Assembly: GCF_004364325.1 (NCBI RefSeq)
Contig: NZ_SOCP01000020.1
Location: 148,726 to 212,725, forward strand
Direction: 5' to 3'
DNA: 64,000 bases
Source of the DNA: Actinophytocola oryzae
GTDB taxonomy: Bacteria > Actinomycetota > Actinomycetes > Mycobacteriales > Pseudonocardiaceae
In this document: piece after piece, positions 43,193 through 52,462 of the stretch
Numbering within the stretch: position 1 is the first letter of the stretch
Layout of the letters: each line of letters begins with the position of its first letter
Notes under the pieces: generated by a model
What the model was told of the DNA's origin: nothing
What the model saw: only the letters and a program-made list of their open reading frames with translations
Databases searched by the model: none
Position numbers and translations under genes: made by a program

Positions 43193-44515
43193 ATGTCCCA
43201 GGACATAGTTTCGATCGAGCTCGGCCTACCGCAGGGCGACCTCGTGACTCTGTGGGCGCCACGCTGGCGGGAGGACGGCGAGGAGTGGGAGGCGTTCCTC
43301 GGTCACGAGGACGACCTCTACGCGTTCCCTGACGCGGCCCACCTCGCCGCGTTCGTCCGCACCGTCGATGAGCACGACCTGGTCGACCACCCCGCGTGGG
43401 ACGTCGTGCCGCAGCTGTCGGTACCGGAGCTGCTGCCCGACGAGGCACACACCTACGACCTCGTCGGCGTGCCCGAGCTGGCTGCCGAGGAGCCGGACAC
43501 GTGGACCATCGGCGAGCTGGCGGACATCATCTCGATCGTCCGGTCGCTCGCCGACGTGTGCGAGCTCGACGAGGTGCACGAGGTCCTGAACTCCGCCGCC
43601 GGGTTCTCGGTGCTGGAGCAGGGCACGTTCCCCTTCACCGGCCGCGAGGGCGAGAAGCTGTGGAACGATCTCGCCGAGACGATCGCCGAGCGCTGGGACG
43701 AGGTCCTCGACGCCATCGACGACGTCGTCTACACGCCTGAGGTCGACAAGGCCGTCCTCGACCAGACCACGGACGAGCTCGCCGCGTTCCAGGCCGAGTC
43801 CGCCGAGGCGGAGAGCGCCCTGGATGCGGAGGACGCGGACGACGTCGACGACGCGGAGTCCACAAAGGACGACGAGGACCACGACGCCGACGACCACGAC
43901 GAGGACGAGGACGAGGAAGAAGGGGACGACGAGGAGGAAGAGGCCGAACCGGAGCCGGTCGGCTTCTGGGCCGAGGTGGGCATCGACCCCATCAAGATCA
44001 TCACGGCCGAGGCGGAGTACTACACGCTCCGCTGCTACCTCGACGACGAGCCGATCTTCCTTGGCACCAGGGGAAAGATCAAGGTCGCGAAGTCGCCGAG
44101 GGCGCTCGCCAAGCACGTCGCGCAGCACGGCAACGAGGACAACGACCTCGCCGAGGTGTCGACATGGGAGGACGTGGCAAACAAGGCCACGGACGGCAGC
44201 CTGGAGGTCGAGGTCGAGACCGACAACACCTACGTGCTGCAGGGTCTCGCGGACGACATCGGGGAGGGCCCCGACGCGGTCGACCCGGTCCAGCTCGACC
44301 TCGCCGTCGAGCTGCTGAACGACGCTGCGGACTGGGCAGGCGACAAGTCCGTCTCCGAGGCGCTCGCGCAGTCGGAGAGCCTCGGCTGGCTGGTCTCGTT
44401 CGTCCTGCGGCCGGACCCGACGCGGCTGGCCCCGAGCCCGCCGTTCGAGGCCGAGGTCGAGTCGTGGCAGGCGTTGGTCGAGGCCTTCGAGGAGCGGTTG
44501 GACCTCCAGAAGTAG
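43193..44515 (+). CDS. Acidic two-domain protein of unknown function
   Basis: 440 aa. Two domains rich in acidic residues (about 1-210 and 255-440) are joined by a nearly pure Asp/Glu linker near 222-258. GFWAEVGIDPIKIITAEAEYYTLRCYLDDEPIFLGTRGKIKVAKS in the second domain and APRWREDGEEWEAFLGHEDDLYAFPDAAHLAAFV in the first look like related folds, so it may have arisen by duplication. No catalytic motif or membrane segment is seen. GGAGG about 8 nt upstream supports ATG 43193. A bidirectional terminator follows. Confidence 0.75.
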   Translation: MSQDIVSIELGLPQGDLVTLWAPRWREDGEEWEAFLGHEDDLYAFPDAAHLAAFVRTVDEHDLVDHPAWDVVPQLSVPELLPDEAHTYDLVGVPELAAEEPDTWTIGELADIISIVRSLADVCELDEVHEVLNSAAGFSVLEQGTFPFTGREGEKLWNDLAETIAERWDEVLDAIDDVVYTPEVDKAVLDQTTDELAAFQAESAEAESALDAEDADDVDDAESTKDDEDHDADDHDEDEDEEEGDDEEEEAEPEPVGFWAEVGIDPIKIITAEAEYYTLRCYLDDEPIFLGTRGKIKVAKSPRALAKHVAQHGNEDNDLAEVSTWEDVANKATDGSLEVEVETDNTYVLQGLADDIGEGPDAVDPVQLDLAVELLNDAADWAGDKSVSEALAQSESLGWLVSFVLRPDPTRLAPSPPFEAEVESWQALVEAFEERLDLQK

Positions 44516-44517
44516 GT

Positions 44518-44544
44518 CGTGGGGGGCCCGCGCGGCCCCCCACG
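44518..44544. terminator. Bidirectional terminator between convergent genes
   Basis: CGTGGGGGGCC / GGCCCCCCACG: perfect 11-bp stem with a 5-nt loop in the 37-bp gap between the acidic-protein gene and add. Confidence 0.85.
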
Positions 44545-44552
44545 AACCCGCT

Positions 44553-45653
44553 CTAGCCCATCAGCGCGGCGTAGCCGGGCTTGATGACGTCGTTGATGAT
44601 CGCGAGCCGCTCGTCGAAACCGATGAACGCCGACTTCATCGCGTTGATCGTGAACCACCGCAGGTCGGCCCAGTCGTACCCGAACGCGTCCACCAGCGCG
44701 GCCATCTCCGTGGACGGCAGGCAGTTCGACATGAGCCGGTTGTCGGTGTTGACCGTCACCCGGAAGCGCAGCTTCGTGAGCAGCCCGATCGGGTGTTCCG
44801 CGATCGACGGCGCCGCGCCGGTCTGCACGTTCGACGACGGGCACATCTCCAGCGGGATGCGGCGGTCCCGCACGTAGCTCGCGAGCCTGCCGAGCTGGAC
44901 CGAGCCGTCGCCCGCGACCTTGATGTCGTCGACGATCCGCACGCCGTGGCCGAGCCGCTCGGCGCCGCAGTGCTGGATCGCCTCCCAGATCGACGGCAGG
45001 CCGAACGCCTCGCCGGCGTGGATGGTGAAGTGCGCGTTCTGCTGGCGCAGGTACTCGAAGGCGTCGAGGTTGCGCGTGGGCGGGAACCCGGCCTCGGGGC
45101 CCGCGATGTCGAAGCCGACGACGCCGGAGTCCCGGTGCCGCACGGCCAGTTCCGCGATCTCCAGTGACCGCGCGTTCTGCCGCATGGCGCACAGGAGGGT
45201 GCCGATCCGGATTGTCCTACCGGCTTCTTTCGCTTTCACCGCACCGATTCGAAAGCCTTCCTGCACTGCTTCCACGATCGTGTCGAGACTGAGACCGTTC
45301 TCGCAAAACAACTCCGGGGCGTAACGAACCTCGGCGTACACGACGCCGTCCGCGGCGAGGTCCTCCGCGCATTCCGCCGCGACGCGGACCAGTGCCTCGG
45401 TCGACTGCATCACACCGCAGGTGTGCGCGAAGGTCTCGAGGTAGCGCACCAGCGACCCCGAGTCGGCCGCCTCGGTGAACCAGCGGCCCAGTTCGCCTAC
45501 GTCGCTGGTGGGCAGGTCGCGGTAGCCGCACGCGTCGGCCAGGTCGATGACCGTGGCGGGTCGCAGACCACCGTCCAGGTGATCGTGGAGGAGGACTTTG
45601 GGAGCGGTGCGGATGGCCTCCGGGGTCACCGGAACGGAGTTCGTGCTCAACAT
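44553..45653 (-). CDS. add: Adenosine deaminase
   Basis: 366 aa. Metal ligands and catalytic residues of the family are in LLHDHLDGGLRP (the HxH pair), FDIAGPEAGFPP, TIHAGEAFG, ERLGHGVRI and VNTDNRLMSN. It deaminates adenosine and deoxyadenosine to inosine forms, feeding PNP. ATG 45653 is chosen: TACCGT lies 6 nt upstream and the frame further upstream crosses the palindrome. A perfect 14-bp palindrome at 45672-45685 sits just upstream of the -10 box. Confidence 0.93.
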   Translation of the reverse strand: MLSTNSVPVTPEAIRTAPKVLLHDHLDGGLRPATVIDLADACGYRDLPTSDVGELGRWFTEAADSGSLVRYLETFAHTCGVMQSTEALVRVAAECAEDLAADGVVYAEVRYAPELFCENGLSLDTIVEAVQEGFRIGAVKAKEAGRTIRIGTLLCAMRQNARSLEIAELAVRHRDSGVVGFDIAGPEAGFPPTRNLDAFEYLRQQNAHFTIHAGEAFGLPSIWEAIQHCGAERLGHGVRIVDDIKVAGDGSVQLGRLASYVRDRRIPLEMCPSSNVQTGAAPSIAEHPIGLLTKLRFRVTVNTDNRLMSNCLPSTEMAALVDAFGYDWADLRWFTINAMKSAFIGFDERLAIINDVIKPGYAALMG

Positions 45654-45659
45654 GATGCA

Positions 45660-45685
45660 ACGGTACTCGGAGGGTGACGTCACCC
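45660..45685 (-). promoter_or_regulatory. add promoter with GGGTGACGTCACCC palindrome
   Basis: -10 box TACCGT (45665-45660) is 6 nt before the ATG. The perfect palindrome GGGTGACGTCACCC (45672-45685) lies in the spacer region, where a dimeric regulator would block RNA polymerase. Confidence 0.6.
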
Positions 45686-45875
45686 AGTCGGGTAACCAAT
45701 ACAGCACACAAGGTCATCTTGGGTACTGGCATTCGGCGCTATGATCCTGCTCCGAACGGTCCAAGATTTCGTGTCTGGACCTGCGTTGAACTAACGGGTG
45801 GTGTATGGGCGCGTTCTGGGAGTGGCTAGGCTCCCCAGGTCGGCCCTGCCCCTCCCCACGACGAAGGTCACCTCC

Positions 45876-47174
45876 GTGAACGAGAACAACAACTCGACGG
45901 TTTCGTTCGACCGGATGCGCAACATGCTGGTGCGCGCGGCCGAGATCCGTGAGAGCGAACAGCAGCAGATCTTCGACACGCTGGACGAGATCCACGCCAG
46001 GCTGTCGCCTCTGGAGTCCATCGGCGCGGTGCGCAAGCGCTTGTCGGAGATCCCGGACCGCACGGACGTCACCGCACTGGCCTCGCGGGTCGAGGACGCC
46101 ATGGCGAAGCTGGAGGCGCAGGACGCCACGCTGGCGGCGCTGACGCGGGCCGTCGAGGGCATCGTCGACAAGCTGGCCACGCCGTTCGCCCAGCTCGACG
46201 GCAGGCTCGACGGGGTGACGGGCCGCTTCGAGGGCGTCGCGGGGCGCATGGACGGGCTCGAGGACAAGCTGGCGAGCATCCACCGCCGCATCGACGAGCT
46301 GGACACCCACCTCGACAAGCACCTCGACAAGCAGGACGCGAAGCTCGACGCCCTGCCGGGCAGCGTCACGGGCCCGGTGAAGGAGCGCGTCGCGGCGGCG
46401 GAGACCAACCTCCGCGCGCGGGTCGACGAGGTCGACGGCGCGGTCCGCGGTCAGCTCGACGGTGTCCGCGGCCAGGTCGACGCCGCCCGCGACGACGTCA
46501 GGCAGTCGCTGAAGGAGTCCTCGGACGCCGTGTCCGCGAAGGTGGGCGAGACGTCGCAGTCACTGCGCGACTCGCTGGCCTCGGCGTCGGAGACGTTGCA
46601 GGGCCAGGTGGCAGGCGCGTCCGAGGCGGTCCAGAACAAGCTCGTCGAGACCTCCGAGGGCCTGCACGCGAACATCGACCAGAAGTCGACGTCCGTGTCG
46701 ATGAAGGTGGAGGCCTCCCGCAAGGCGCTGCAGGACTCGATCGACGACACCAAGACGACGGTCGACGGCACCGAGCGGCTCGAGGAGCTGGCCGTCCGCC
46801 TCGAGCAGGTGACGGGCAGGCTGGACGGCATGACCAACCGCCTTGACGCGGTGGAGGACGGTTTCCAGACCAAGATCGCCGAGATGGGCACCACGCTGGC
46901 GGAGAGCCTGTCGAAGGTCGAGGGCACGCTGACCAGGCAGCCAGACAGCGACTCGGTGGCGTCCATGGTGAAGAAGAGCAACGAGGAGTCCGAGCGGCGG
47001 ATCGGCGGCCACCTCGACGAGGCCATGGCGACCTTCGCGGAGCTGATGATGGGTGGCGGCGGCCAGCCCCCGCGCCCGCCCGCCACGCTCCCGCGTCAGA
47101 CGGCCCGCCGCCGCAACGGCAAGCCCCAGAAGGGCAACACGCCCGAGGACAACGACGTCGACATCACCAGCTGA
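45876..47174 (+). CDS. Long coiled-coil protein with apolipoprotein-like repeats
   Basis: 432 aa from GTG 45876, with AAGGT about 8 nt upstream; a TAGGCT at 45830-45835 could be the promoter. Almost the whole chain (about 30-370) is amphipathic helix with 11- to 14-residue spaced repeats such as LDGRLDGVTGRFEGVAGRMDG and SQSLRDSLASASETLQ, a basic, disordered tail (TARRRNGKPQKG) and no membrane segment. Possibly a filament-like or membrane-surface scaffold, but nothing identifies a partner. A strong terminator follows. Confidence 0.72.
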   Translation: MNENNNSTVSFDRMRNMLVRAAEIRESEQQQIFDTLDEIHARLSPLESIGAVRKRLSEIPDRTDVTALASRVEDAMAKLEAQDATLAALTRAVEGIVDKLATPFAQLDGRLDGVTGRFEGVAGRMDGLEDKLASIHRRIDELDTHLDKHLDKQDAKLDALPGSVTGPVKERVAAAETNLRARVDEVDGAVRGQLDGVRGQVDAARDDVRQSLKESSDAVSAKVGETSQSLRDSLASASETLQGQVAGASEAVQNKLVETSEGLHANIDQKSTSVSMKVEASRKALQDSIDDTKTTVDGTERLEELAVRLEQVTGRLDGMTNRLDAVEDGFQTKIAEMGTTLAESLSKVEGTLTRQPDSDSVASMVKKSNEESERRIGGHLDEAMATFAELMMGGGGQPPRPPATLPRQTARRRNGKPQKGNTPEDNDVDITS

Positions 47175-47193
47175 CGTTCTCCCGGGTAGCGAC

Positions 47194-47225
47194 AGAAGGC
47201 CCCCGAAGCGGTTCGGGGGCCTTCT
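47194..47225 (+). terminator. Strong terminator after the coiled-coil gene
   Basis: AGAAGGCCCCCGAA gcgg TTCGGGGGCCTTCT: perfect 14-bp stem with a 4-nt loop, followed by TCC. The best intrinsic terminator seen in the window. Confidence 0.9.
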
Positions 47226-47232
47226 TCCGGTG

Positions 47233-47262
47233 TTGACAGGCAAGCAGCCACTTGCCTAATGT
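47233..47262 (+). promoter_or_regulatory. ArsR promoter with operator between -35 and -10
   Basis: TTGACA (47233-47238) and TAATGT (47257-47262) are 18 bp apart. The perfect inverted repeat GGCAAG cagcca CTTGCC (47239-47256) exactly fills the spacer. GTG 47271 follows the -10 by 8 nt, so the mRNA is probably leaderless. Confidence 0.85.
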
Positions 47263-47270
47263 TCTGGCCC

Positions 47271-47552
47271 GTGGGCGATGTCTTCAAGGCCCTGGCCGAC
47301 CCGACGCGCCGCACGATCCTCGACGAGCTGACCGACCGGAACGGTCAGACACTGTTCGAGATCTGCTCGCGCCTGGCGAACAGGCACGGGCTCGGCTCGA
47401 CACGGCAGGCGATCTCGCAGCACCTCGACGTTCTGGCGGACGCCGGTCTCGTCGAGACCCGCCGCGAGGGCCGCTACAAGTTCCACTACATCAACACGAC
47501 GCCGCTCGAACCGATTGTCGAGCGGTGGCTGAACAAGGCTGGGAAGGACTGA
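47271..47552 (+). CDS. ArsR-family repressor
   Basis: 93 aa from GTG 47271. DVFKALADPTRRTILDELTDR and TRQAISQHLDVLADAGLVETRREGRYKFHYIN form the winged helix of the SdpR/ArsR type; there is no CxC metal-binding motif, so it is unlikely to sense metals in the classical way. The start is decided by the promoter, since ATG 47259 would lie inside the -10 box. Its binding site is probably the inverted repeat between -35 and -10, giving autoregulation of itself and the VOC gene. Confidence 0.87.
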   Translation: MGDVFKALADPTRRTILDELTDRNGQTLFEICSRLANRHGLGSTRQAISQHLDVLADAGLVETRREGRYKFHYINTTPLEPIVERWLNKAGKD

Positions 47553-47553
47553 C

Positions 47554-47943
<390 letters not shown>

Positions 47944-47950
47944 CCGGCAA

Positions 47951-48005
47951 CGCACTGAAGGACGCCTTCGTAACGCTGGGCGTCAGGAAGGCGTCCTTCA
48001 GTGCG
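47951..48005. repeat. GAAGG-CCTTC dispersed palindromic repeat, locus 2 (also a terminator)
   Basis: CGCACTGAAGGACGCCTTC (47951-47969) and its exact inverse GAAGGCGTCCTTCAGTGCG (47987-48005) enclose a 17-nt loop. It fills the gap between convergent VOC and glpD genes, so it probably ends both transcripts. Confidence 0.88.
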
Positions 48006-48012
48006 CCGGGTG

Positions 48013-49740
48013 TTACGCCGGTTCCGGTTCGCGCAGGGCGGGTCGTGCCTCGGGGGCCGCGCCCCGGCTGGCGTCGGCCGCCAGGTCGTCCGGCTGGTTC
48101 TGGGAGTCGCGCTCGGCCTCCACCCTGGCCTTGTACAGCTCCACCTCCTTGGCCACGGTCTCCTCCGACCAGCTCAGGACCTCACCCATCAGGGCGGCGA
48201 CCTGCTCGACGCAGTCCACCCCCCGGTGCGGGTACTCGATCGAGATCCTGGTCCGGCGGGCGAGTGCGTCCTCGACGTGCAGCGCGCCCTCGTGCGACGC
48301 GGCGTAGACGATCTCCACCTGCAGGTAGTCCGGGGCCGCCGTCAGCGGGCGCAACAGCTCCGGCCGGTCCGCCGCCAGCGCGAGCACCTCGTGCACCAGC
48401 GAGCCGTACCGGTCCAGCAGGTGCCGCACCCGGTAGGGGTGCAGCCCGTGCTTCGCACCCAGCTGGTCGACCTGGTTCACCAGCGCGTGGTAGCCGTCCG
48501 CGCCCAGCAACGGGACCTTGTCGGTGATCGACGGCTGCAGCCTGCCGGGCAGGTCCGCTGACGCAGCGTCGACCGCGTCGGCCGCCATCACCCGATAGGT
48601 CGTGTATTTGCCGCCCGCGATCGCCACCAGACCGGGTGAAACCCTGGCCACGGCGTGCTCCCGCGACAGTTTCGACGTCTCCTCGCTCTCGCCCGCGAGC
48701 AACGGTCGGAGGCCCGCGTACACCCCTTCGATGTCGTCGTGGGTGAGCGGCGTCGCCAGTACGGCGTTGACGTGTTCCAGGATGTAGTCGATGTCGGCCT
48801 TCGTCGCCGCCGGATGGGCCAGATCGAGATTCCAGTCCGTGTCCGTGGTCCCCACGATCCAGTGATTTCTCCACGGAATGACGAAAAGAACGGATTTCTC
48901 CGTTCGCAGGATCAGGCCCGACTCGGACACGATCCGGTCGCGTGGCACGACGATGTGCACACCCTTCGACGCCCGCACGCGGAACCGGCCTCGGGAGCCG
49001 GAGAGCCGCTGCAGCTCGTCGGTCCACACGCCGGTGCAGTTGATCACCGCGTTGGCCTGGATCTCGAGGGTGCGGCCGTCCTCGACGTCGCGAACGGTCA
49101 CGCCGGACACCCGGTCCGCCTCCCGGACGAAGCCCGTGACCTGGGTGGACGTTCGGATGACCGCGCCGTAGTGACCTGCGGTGCGTGCCACGGTCATGGT
49201 GTGCCGGGCGTCGTCGGACTGGGCGTCGTAGTAGCGGATGCCGCCGATCAGAGCCGACCGCTTCAGCGCGGGGACGAGCCGCTGCGCACCCGCGCGAGTC
49301 AGGTGCTTCTGCCCTGGCACCGAGCGTGAGCCGCCCATCGAGTCGTACATGAACAGGCCCGCGGCCGTGTAGGGGCGCTCCCAGAAGCGATGCTTCAGTG
49401 GGTAGAGAAAACTCACGGGCTTCACCAGATGGGGTGCCAAACGGGTGAGCATCAGCTCCCGCTCCCGCAAGGCCTCGCGCACGAGCCCGAACTCGAGCTG
49501 CTCCAGGTACCGCAACCCGCCGTGGAAGAGTTTCGACGACCGGCTCGACGTGCCGGAGGCCAGGTCACGGGCCTCGACGAGCGCCACCCGCAGTCCTCGG
49601 GTCGCGGCGTCGAGCGCGGTGCCCGCGCCGACCACGCCACCGCCGATGACGACGAGGTCGAACGTCTCCGAGCCGAGCCGCTGCCAGGCTTCTTCTCGTT
49701 CGGCGGTGCCCAGCCGACCGCCGTTGGTGTCCGCTGTCAC
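48013..49740 (-). CDS. glpD: Glycerol-3-phosphate dehydrogenase (FAD-dependent)
   Basis: 575 aa. FAD-binding DLVVIGGGVVGAGTALDAATRG, SSRSSKLFHGGLRYLE, the substrate segment DTDWN and the AGGKYTTYRVMA motif are typical of aerobic GlpD. It oxidises glycerol 3-phosphate to dihydroxyacetone phosphate and passes electrons to the quinone pool. The C-terminal ~30 residues are disordered (RGAAPEARPALREPEPA). GTG 49740 follows GGAGGGG. It is divergent from glpF-glpK with a 186-bp shared control region. Confidence 0.93.
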   Translation of the reverse strand: MTADTNGGRLGTAEREEAWQRLGSETFDLVVIGGGVVGAGTALDAATRGLRVALVEARDLASGTSSRSSKLFHGGLRYLEQLEFGLVREALRERELMLTRLAPHLVKPVSFLYPLKHRFWERPYTAAGLFMYDSMGGSRSVPGQKHLTRAGAQRLVPALKRSALIGGIRYYDAQSDDARHTMTVARTAGHYGAVIRTSTQVTGFVREADRVSGVTVRDVEDGRTLEIQANAVINCTGVWTDELQRLSGSRGRFRVRASKGVHIVVPRDRIVSESGLILRTEKSVLFVIPWRNHWIVGTTDTDWNLDLAHPAATKADIDYILEHVNAVLATPLTHDDIEGVYAGLRPLLAGESEETSKLSREHAVARVSPGLVAIAGGKYTTYRVMAADAVDAASADLPGRLQPSITDKVPLLGADGYHALVNQVDQLGAKHGLHPYRVRHLLDRYGSLVHEVLALAADRPELLRPLTAAPDYLQVEIVYAASHEGALHVEDALARRTRISIEYPHRGVDCVEQVAALMGEVLSWSEETVAKEVELYKARVEAERDSQNQPDDLAADASRGAAPEARPALREPEPA

Positions 49741-49926
49741 GGGCCCCTCCTCGCCTTTTCATCATTCTCGGTAATCATCGAGTCCGAGAACCACGCTACC
49801 GGCCTAACGACCCTCCCGATATCTGGACAAGTTGACCTTGGACTCGTAGCGTCCGCTGAGGGTAGGCGCCGGAGCCAGACCCTCGGGCCGGCGGACCGCC
49901 TACCCCTTCAGCACGAAGGAGTAGTC
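49741..49926. promoter_or_regulatory. Divergent glpD / glpF-glpK control region
   Basis: It holds ribosome sites for both genes, a partial dyad TCTCGG...CCGAGA near 49767-49790, and TTGACC near 49832 as a candidate -35. No confident -10 pair was found. A glycerol regulator of the IclR (GylR) type would be expected, but no such gene is in the window. Confidence 0.4.
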
Positions 49927-50673
49927 GTGGATCTTAACTTCGGCGAGATCTTTCTCTGGGAAATGCTGGGCACCGCGGGCCTGATCCTCCTCGGCGCGGG
50001 TGTGGTCGCGAACGTTGTGCTGAAAAACACCCTTGGCAACAACGGCGGCTGGCTACTGATCAACATCGGCTGGGGTTTCGCGGTCTTCGTCGGCGCGAGC
50101 ATCGCCAACCCCTCCGGCGCACATCTCAACCCGGCGGTCACCCTCGGCCTCGCGGCCGCGGGCAAGACGGAGTGGTCGGACGTACCCGCCTACCTGATCG
50201 GCCAGCTGGTCGGTGCCTTCATCGGTGCCGTCCTCGCCTGGCTGACCTACAAGCTCCAGTTCGACACGCACGACGAACCGGTGAACACGCGGGGCATCTT
50301 CTGCACCGGCCCGACCGTGCCCAACTACGTCTGGAACGTCATCACGGAGGTCATCGGCACGTTCGTGCTGGTGTTCTGGATCCTGCTGAGCCCGGGTGCG
50401 GAGGCGGGCGACGACGTGCCGACGTTCGGCAACTCCGCGCTCGGCTACGCGGCCGTGGCGTTCGTCGTGATCTCGATCGGTGCCTCGCTCGGTGGCCCGA
50501 CCGGGTACGCCATCAACCCGGCGCGTGACCTCATGCCACGTCTGGCGTACGCGGTGCTGCCCATCAGGGACAAGGGCAGCGCAGAGTGGAACTACGCGTG
50601 GGTGCCGGTGGTGGGCCCCATCGTCGGCGGTGTGCTCGCCGGTCTCCTTTACCAGATCCTGCCGACCTCCTGA
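49927..50673 (+). CDS. glpF: Glycerol uptake facilitator (aquaglyceroporin)
   Basis: 248 aa MIP-family channel from GTG 49927, with AAGGAG 8 nt upstream. Both half-helix motifs are present: HLNPAVTLG and AINPARDLMPR; the aspartate after the second NPA (NPARD) is the glycerol-channel signature. Six membrane helices are visible. It equilibrates glycerol into the cell, where GlpK traps it. 21 nt separate it from glpK. Confidence 0.93.
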   Translation: MDLNFGEIFLWEMLGTAGLILLGAGVVANVVLKNTLGNNGGWLLINIGWGFAVFVGASIANPSGAHLNPAVTLGLAAAGKTEWSDVPAYLIGQLVGAFIGAVLAWLTYKLQFDTHDEPVNTRGIFCTGPTVPNYVWNVITEVIGTFVLVFWILLSPGAEAGDDVPTFGNSALGYAAVAFVVISIGASLGGPTGYAINPARDLMPRLAYAVLPIRDKGSAEWNYAWVPVVGPIVGGVLAGLLYQILPTS

Positions 50674-50694
50674 CTGAAGAGAGGCATTAAAGCC

Positions 50695-52206
50695 ATGACG
50701 AGCTATGTGGCCGCGATCGACCAGGGCACGACGTCAACCCGGTGCATGGTCTTCAGCCATTCGGGTGAGGTCGTCTCGGTCGACCAGAAGGAGCACGAAC
50801 AGATCTTCCCGAAGGCCGGCTGGGTCGAGCACGATCCGGAGGAGGTCTGGCGGAACACGCGCGAGGTGGCGGCCGGCGCACTGGCCAAGGCCGACCTGCA
50901 CGTGAAGGACCTGGTGGCGGTGGGCATCACCAACCAGCGCGAGACCGCGGTGGTGTGGGAGAAGTCGACCGGCAAGCCGGTGTACAACGCGATCGTCTGG
51001 CAGGACACGCGCACCGACCGGATCTGTGCCGAGCTGGAGGCGCTCGGCGGTGGTCAGGAGCGATACAAGGCGAAGACGGGCCTGCCGCTCGCGACGTACT
51101 TCTCCGGACCGAAGGTCCGCTGGATCCTGGACAACGTCGACGGTGCGCGGCAGCGGGCCGAGGCGGGCGAGCTGCTGTTCGGGAACATGGACACCTGGCT
51201 GCTGTGGAACATGACCGGCGGCCCTGACGGCGGCGTGCACGTGACCGACCCGACCAACGCGTCCCGCACCCTGCTCATGGATTTGTCGACATTAGCGTGG
51301 GATCCCGACATCGCGTCGGACATGGGCATCCCGCTGTCGATGCTGCCGGAGATCCGGTCGTCGTCCGAGGTGTACGGGCAGGTGCGGGAGCGGGGGGCGC
51401 TCGCCGGTGTGCCGATCGCGGGCATCCTGGGCGACCAGCAGGCGGCGACGTTCGGGCAGGCGTGCCTGTCGGTGGGCGAGGCCAAGAACACCTACGGCAC
51501 CGGCAACTTCGTACTGCTCAACACGGGCAACGAACAGGTGGCGTCGGAGAACGGCCTGCTGACGACGGTCTGCTACAAGATCGGCTCGAACGACCCGGTG
51601 TACGCGCTGGAGGGTTCGATCGCGGTGACCGGGTCGCTCGTGCAGTGGATCCGCGACAACCTGGGCATGATCGGGTCGGCGCCGGAGATCGAGGAGCACG
51701 CGAGGTCGGTCGAGGACAACGGCGGGTGCTACTTCGTGCCGGCGTTCTCGGGCCTGTTCGCCCCGTACTGGCGTTCCGACGCCCGGGGCGCGATCGTCGG
51801 CCTGACCCGGTACGTGAACAAGGGCCACCTCGCACGCGCGGTGCTGGAGGCGACGGCGTTCCAGACCCGCGAGGTCATCGACGCGATGAACGCGGATTCG
51901 GGTGTGCCGCTGAAGTCGCTGAAGGTGGATGGAGGCATGGTCGGGAACGAGCTGCTGATGCAGTTCCAGGCGGACATCCTCGGGGTGCCGGTGATCCGCC
52001 CGGTGGTCGCGGAGACGACCGCGCTGGGTGCGGCCTATGCGGCGGGCCTGGCCGTCGGCTTCTGGGACGGAGAGGACGACATCCGCAACAACTGGGCGAA
52101 GGACAAGGAGTGGACCCCGGACATGGACGACGAGGCCCGCGAGAAGACCTTCGGCCAGTGGAAGAAGGCCGTGACGAGAACCTTCGACTGGGTCGAGGAC
52201 GAGTGA
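50695..52206 (+). CDS. glpK: Glycerol kinase
   Basis: 503 aa FGGY kinase. AIDQGTTSTRCMVF, WVEHDPEEVW, GITNQRET and WQDTRT at the N-terminus, GDQQAATFGQ, TYGTGNFVLLNTG, and ADSG-like VDGGMVGN give a complete glycerol kinase. It makes glycerol 3-phosphate from glycerol and ATP. A weak AGAGAGG stands upstream of ATG 50695. It is followed by a long inverted repeat and a 489-bp gap. Confidence 0.94.
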   Translation: MTSYVAAIDQGTTSTRCMVFSHSGEVVSVDQKEHEQIFPKAGWVEHDPEEVWRNTREVAAGALAKADLHVKDLVAVGITNQRETAVVWEKSTGKPVYNAIVWQDTRTDRICAELEALGGGQERYKAKTGLPLATYFSGPKVRWILDNVDGARQRAEAGELLFGNMDTWLLWNMTGGPDGGVHVTDPTNASRTLLMDLSTLAWDPDIASDMGIPLSMLPEIRSSSEVYGQVRERGALAGVPIAGILGDQQAATFGQACLSVGEAKNTYGTGNFVLLNTGNEQVASENGLLTTVCYKIGSNDPVYALEGSIAVTGSLVQWIRDNLGMIGSAPEIEEHARSVEDNGGCYFVPAFSGLFAPYWRSDARGAIVGLTRYVNKGHLARAVLEATAFQTREVIDAMNADSGVPLKSLKVDGGMVGNELLMQFQADILGVPVIRPVVAETTALGAAYAAGLAVGFWDGEDDIRNNWAKDKEWTPDMDDEAREKTFGQWKKAVTRTFDWVEDE

Positions 52207-52373
52207 GGTTTGGCCTCCGGCCCCTCGAACGACGCTACGGCAAACCCCCGACAGCCGCCTGCGGATGTGGTGATTTGTCCACAGGCGGGACGGGTTGTCC
52301 ACAGGCTCTTTGTCGCCGCCCGAACCTGTCGGTGCCTTGCCGTAGCGTTGAACCGGGGGCCGGAGGCCAAGCC
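52207..52373. repeat. Long inverted repeat with two DnaA-box-like sites in the loop
   Basis: Left arm: TTGGCCTCCGGCCCC (52210-52224) and ACGCTACGGCAA (52232-52243). Right arm: TTGCCGTAGCGT (52337-52348) and GGGGCCGGAGGCCAA (52356-52370). The 93-nt loop holds TTGTCCACA twice in direct orientation (52275-52283, 52295-52303), and a minor dyad CGACAG/CTGTCG. Confidence 0.8.
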
Positions 52374-52462
52374 CAGAGCCCCGAACCTGGCCGAAGCTGG
52401 GGCCGAGTCCGGCGCCGGAGGCGGCGGCCGAACCTGGGCAGAGGCCGAAGCTGAGCCCGGCC

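Noticed and set aside
47950..48005. tRNA-like fold in the hairpin between VOC and glpD genes
   Set aside because: It is a simple two-arm hairpin shared with other loci, without a T-loop or anticodon stem.
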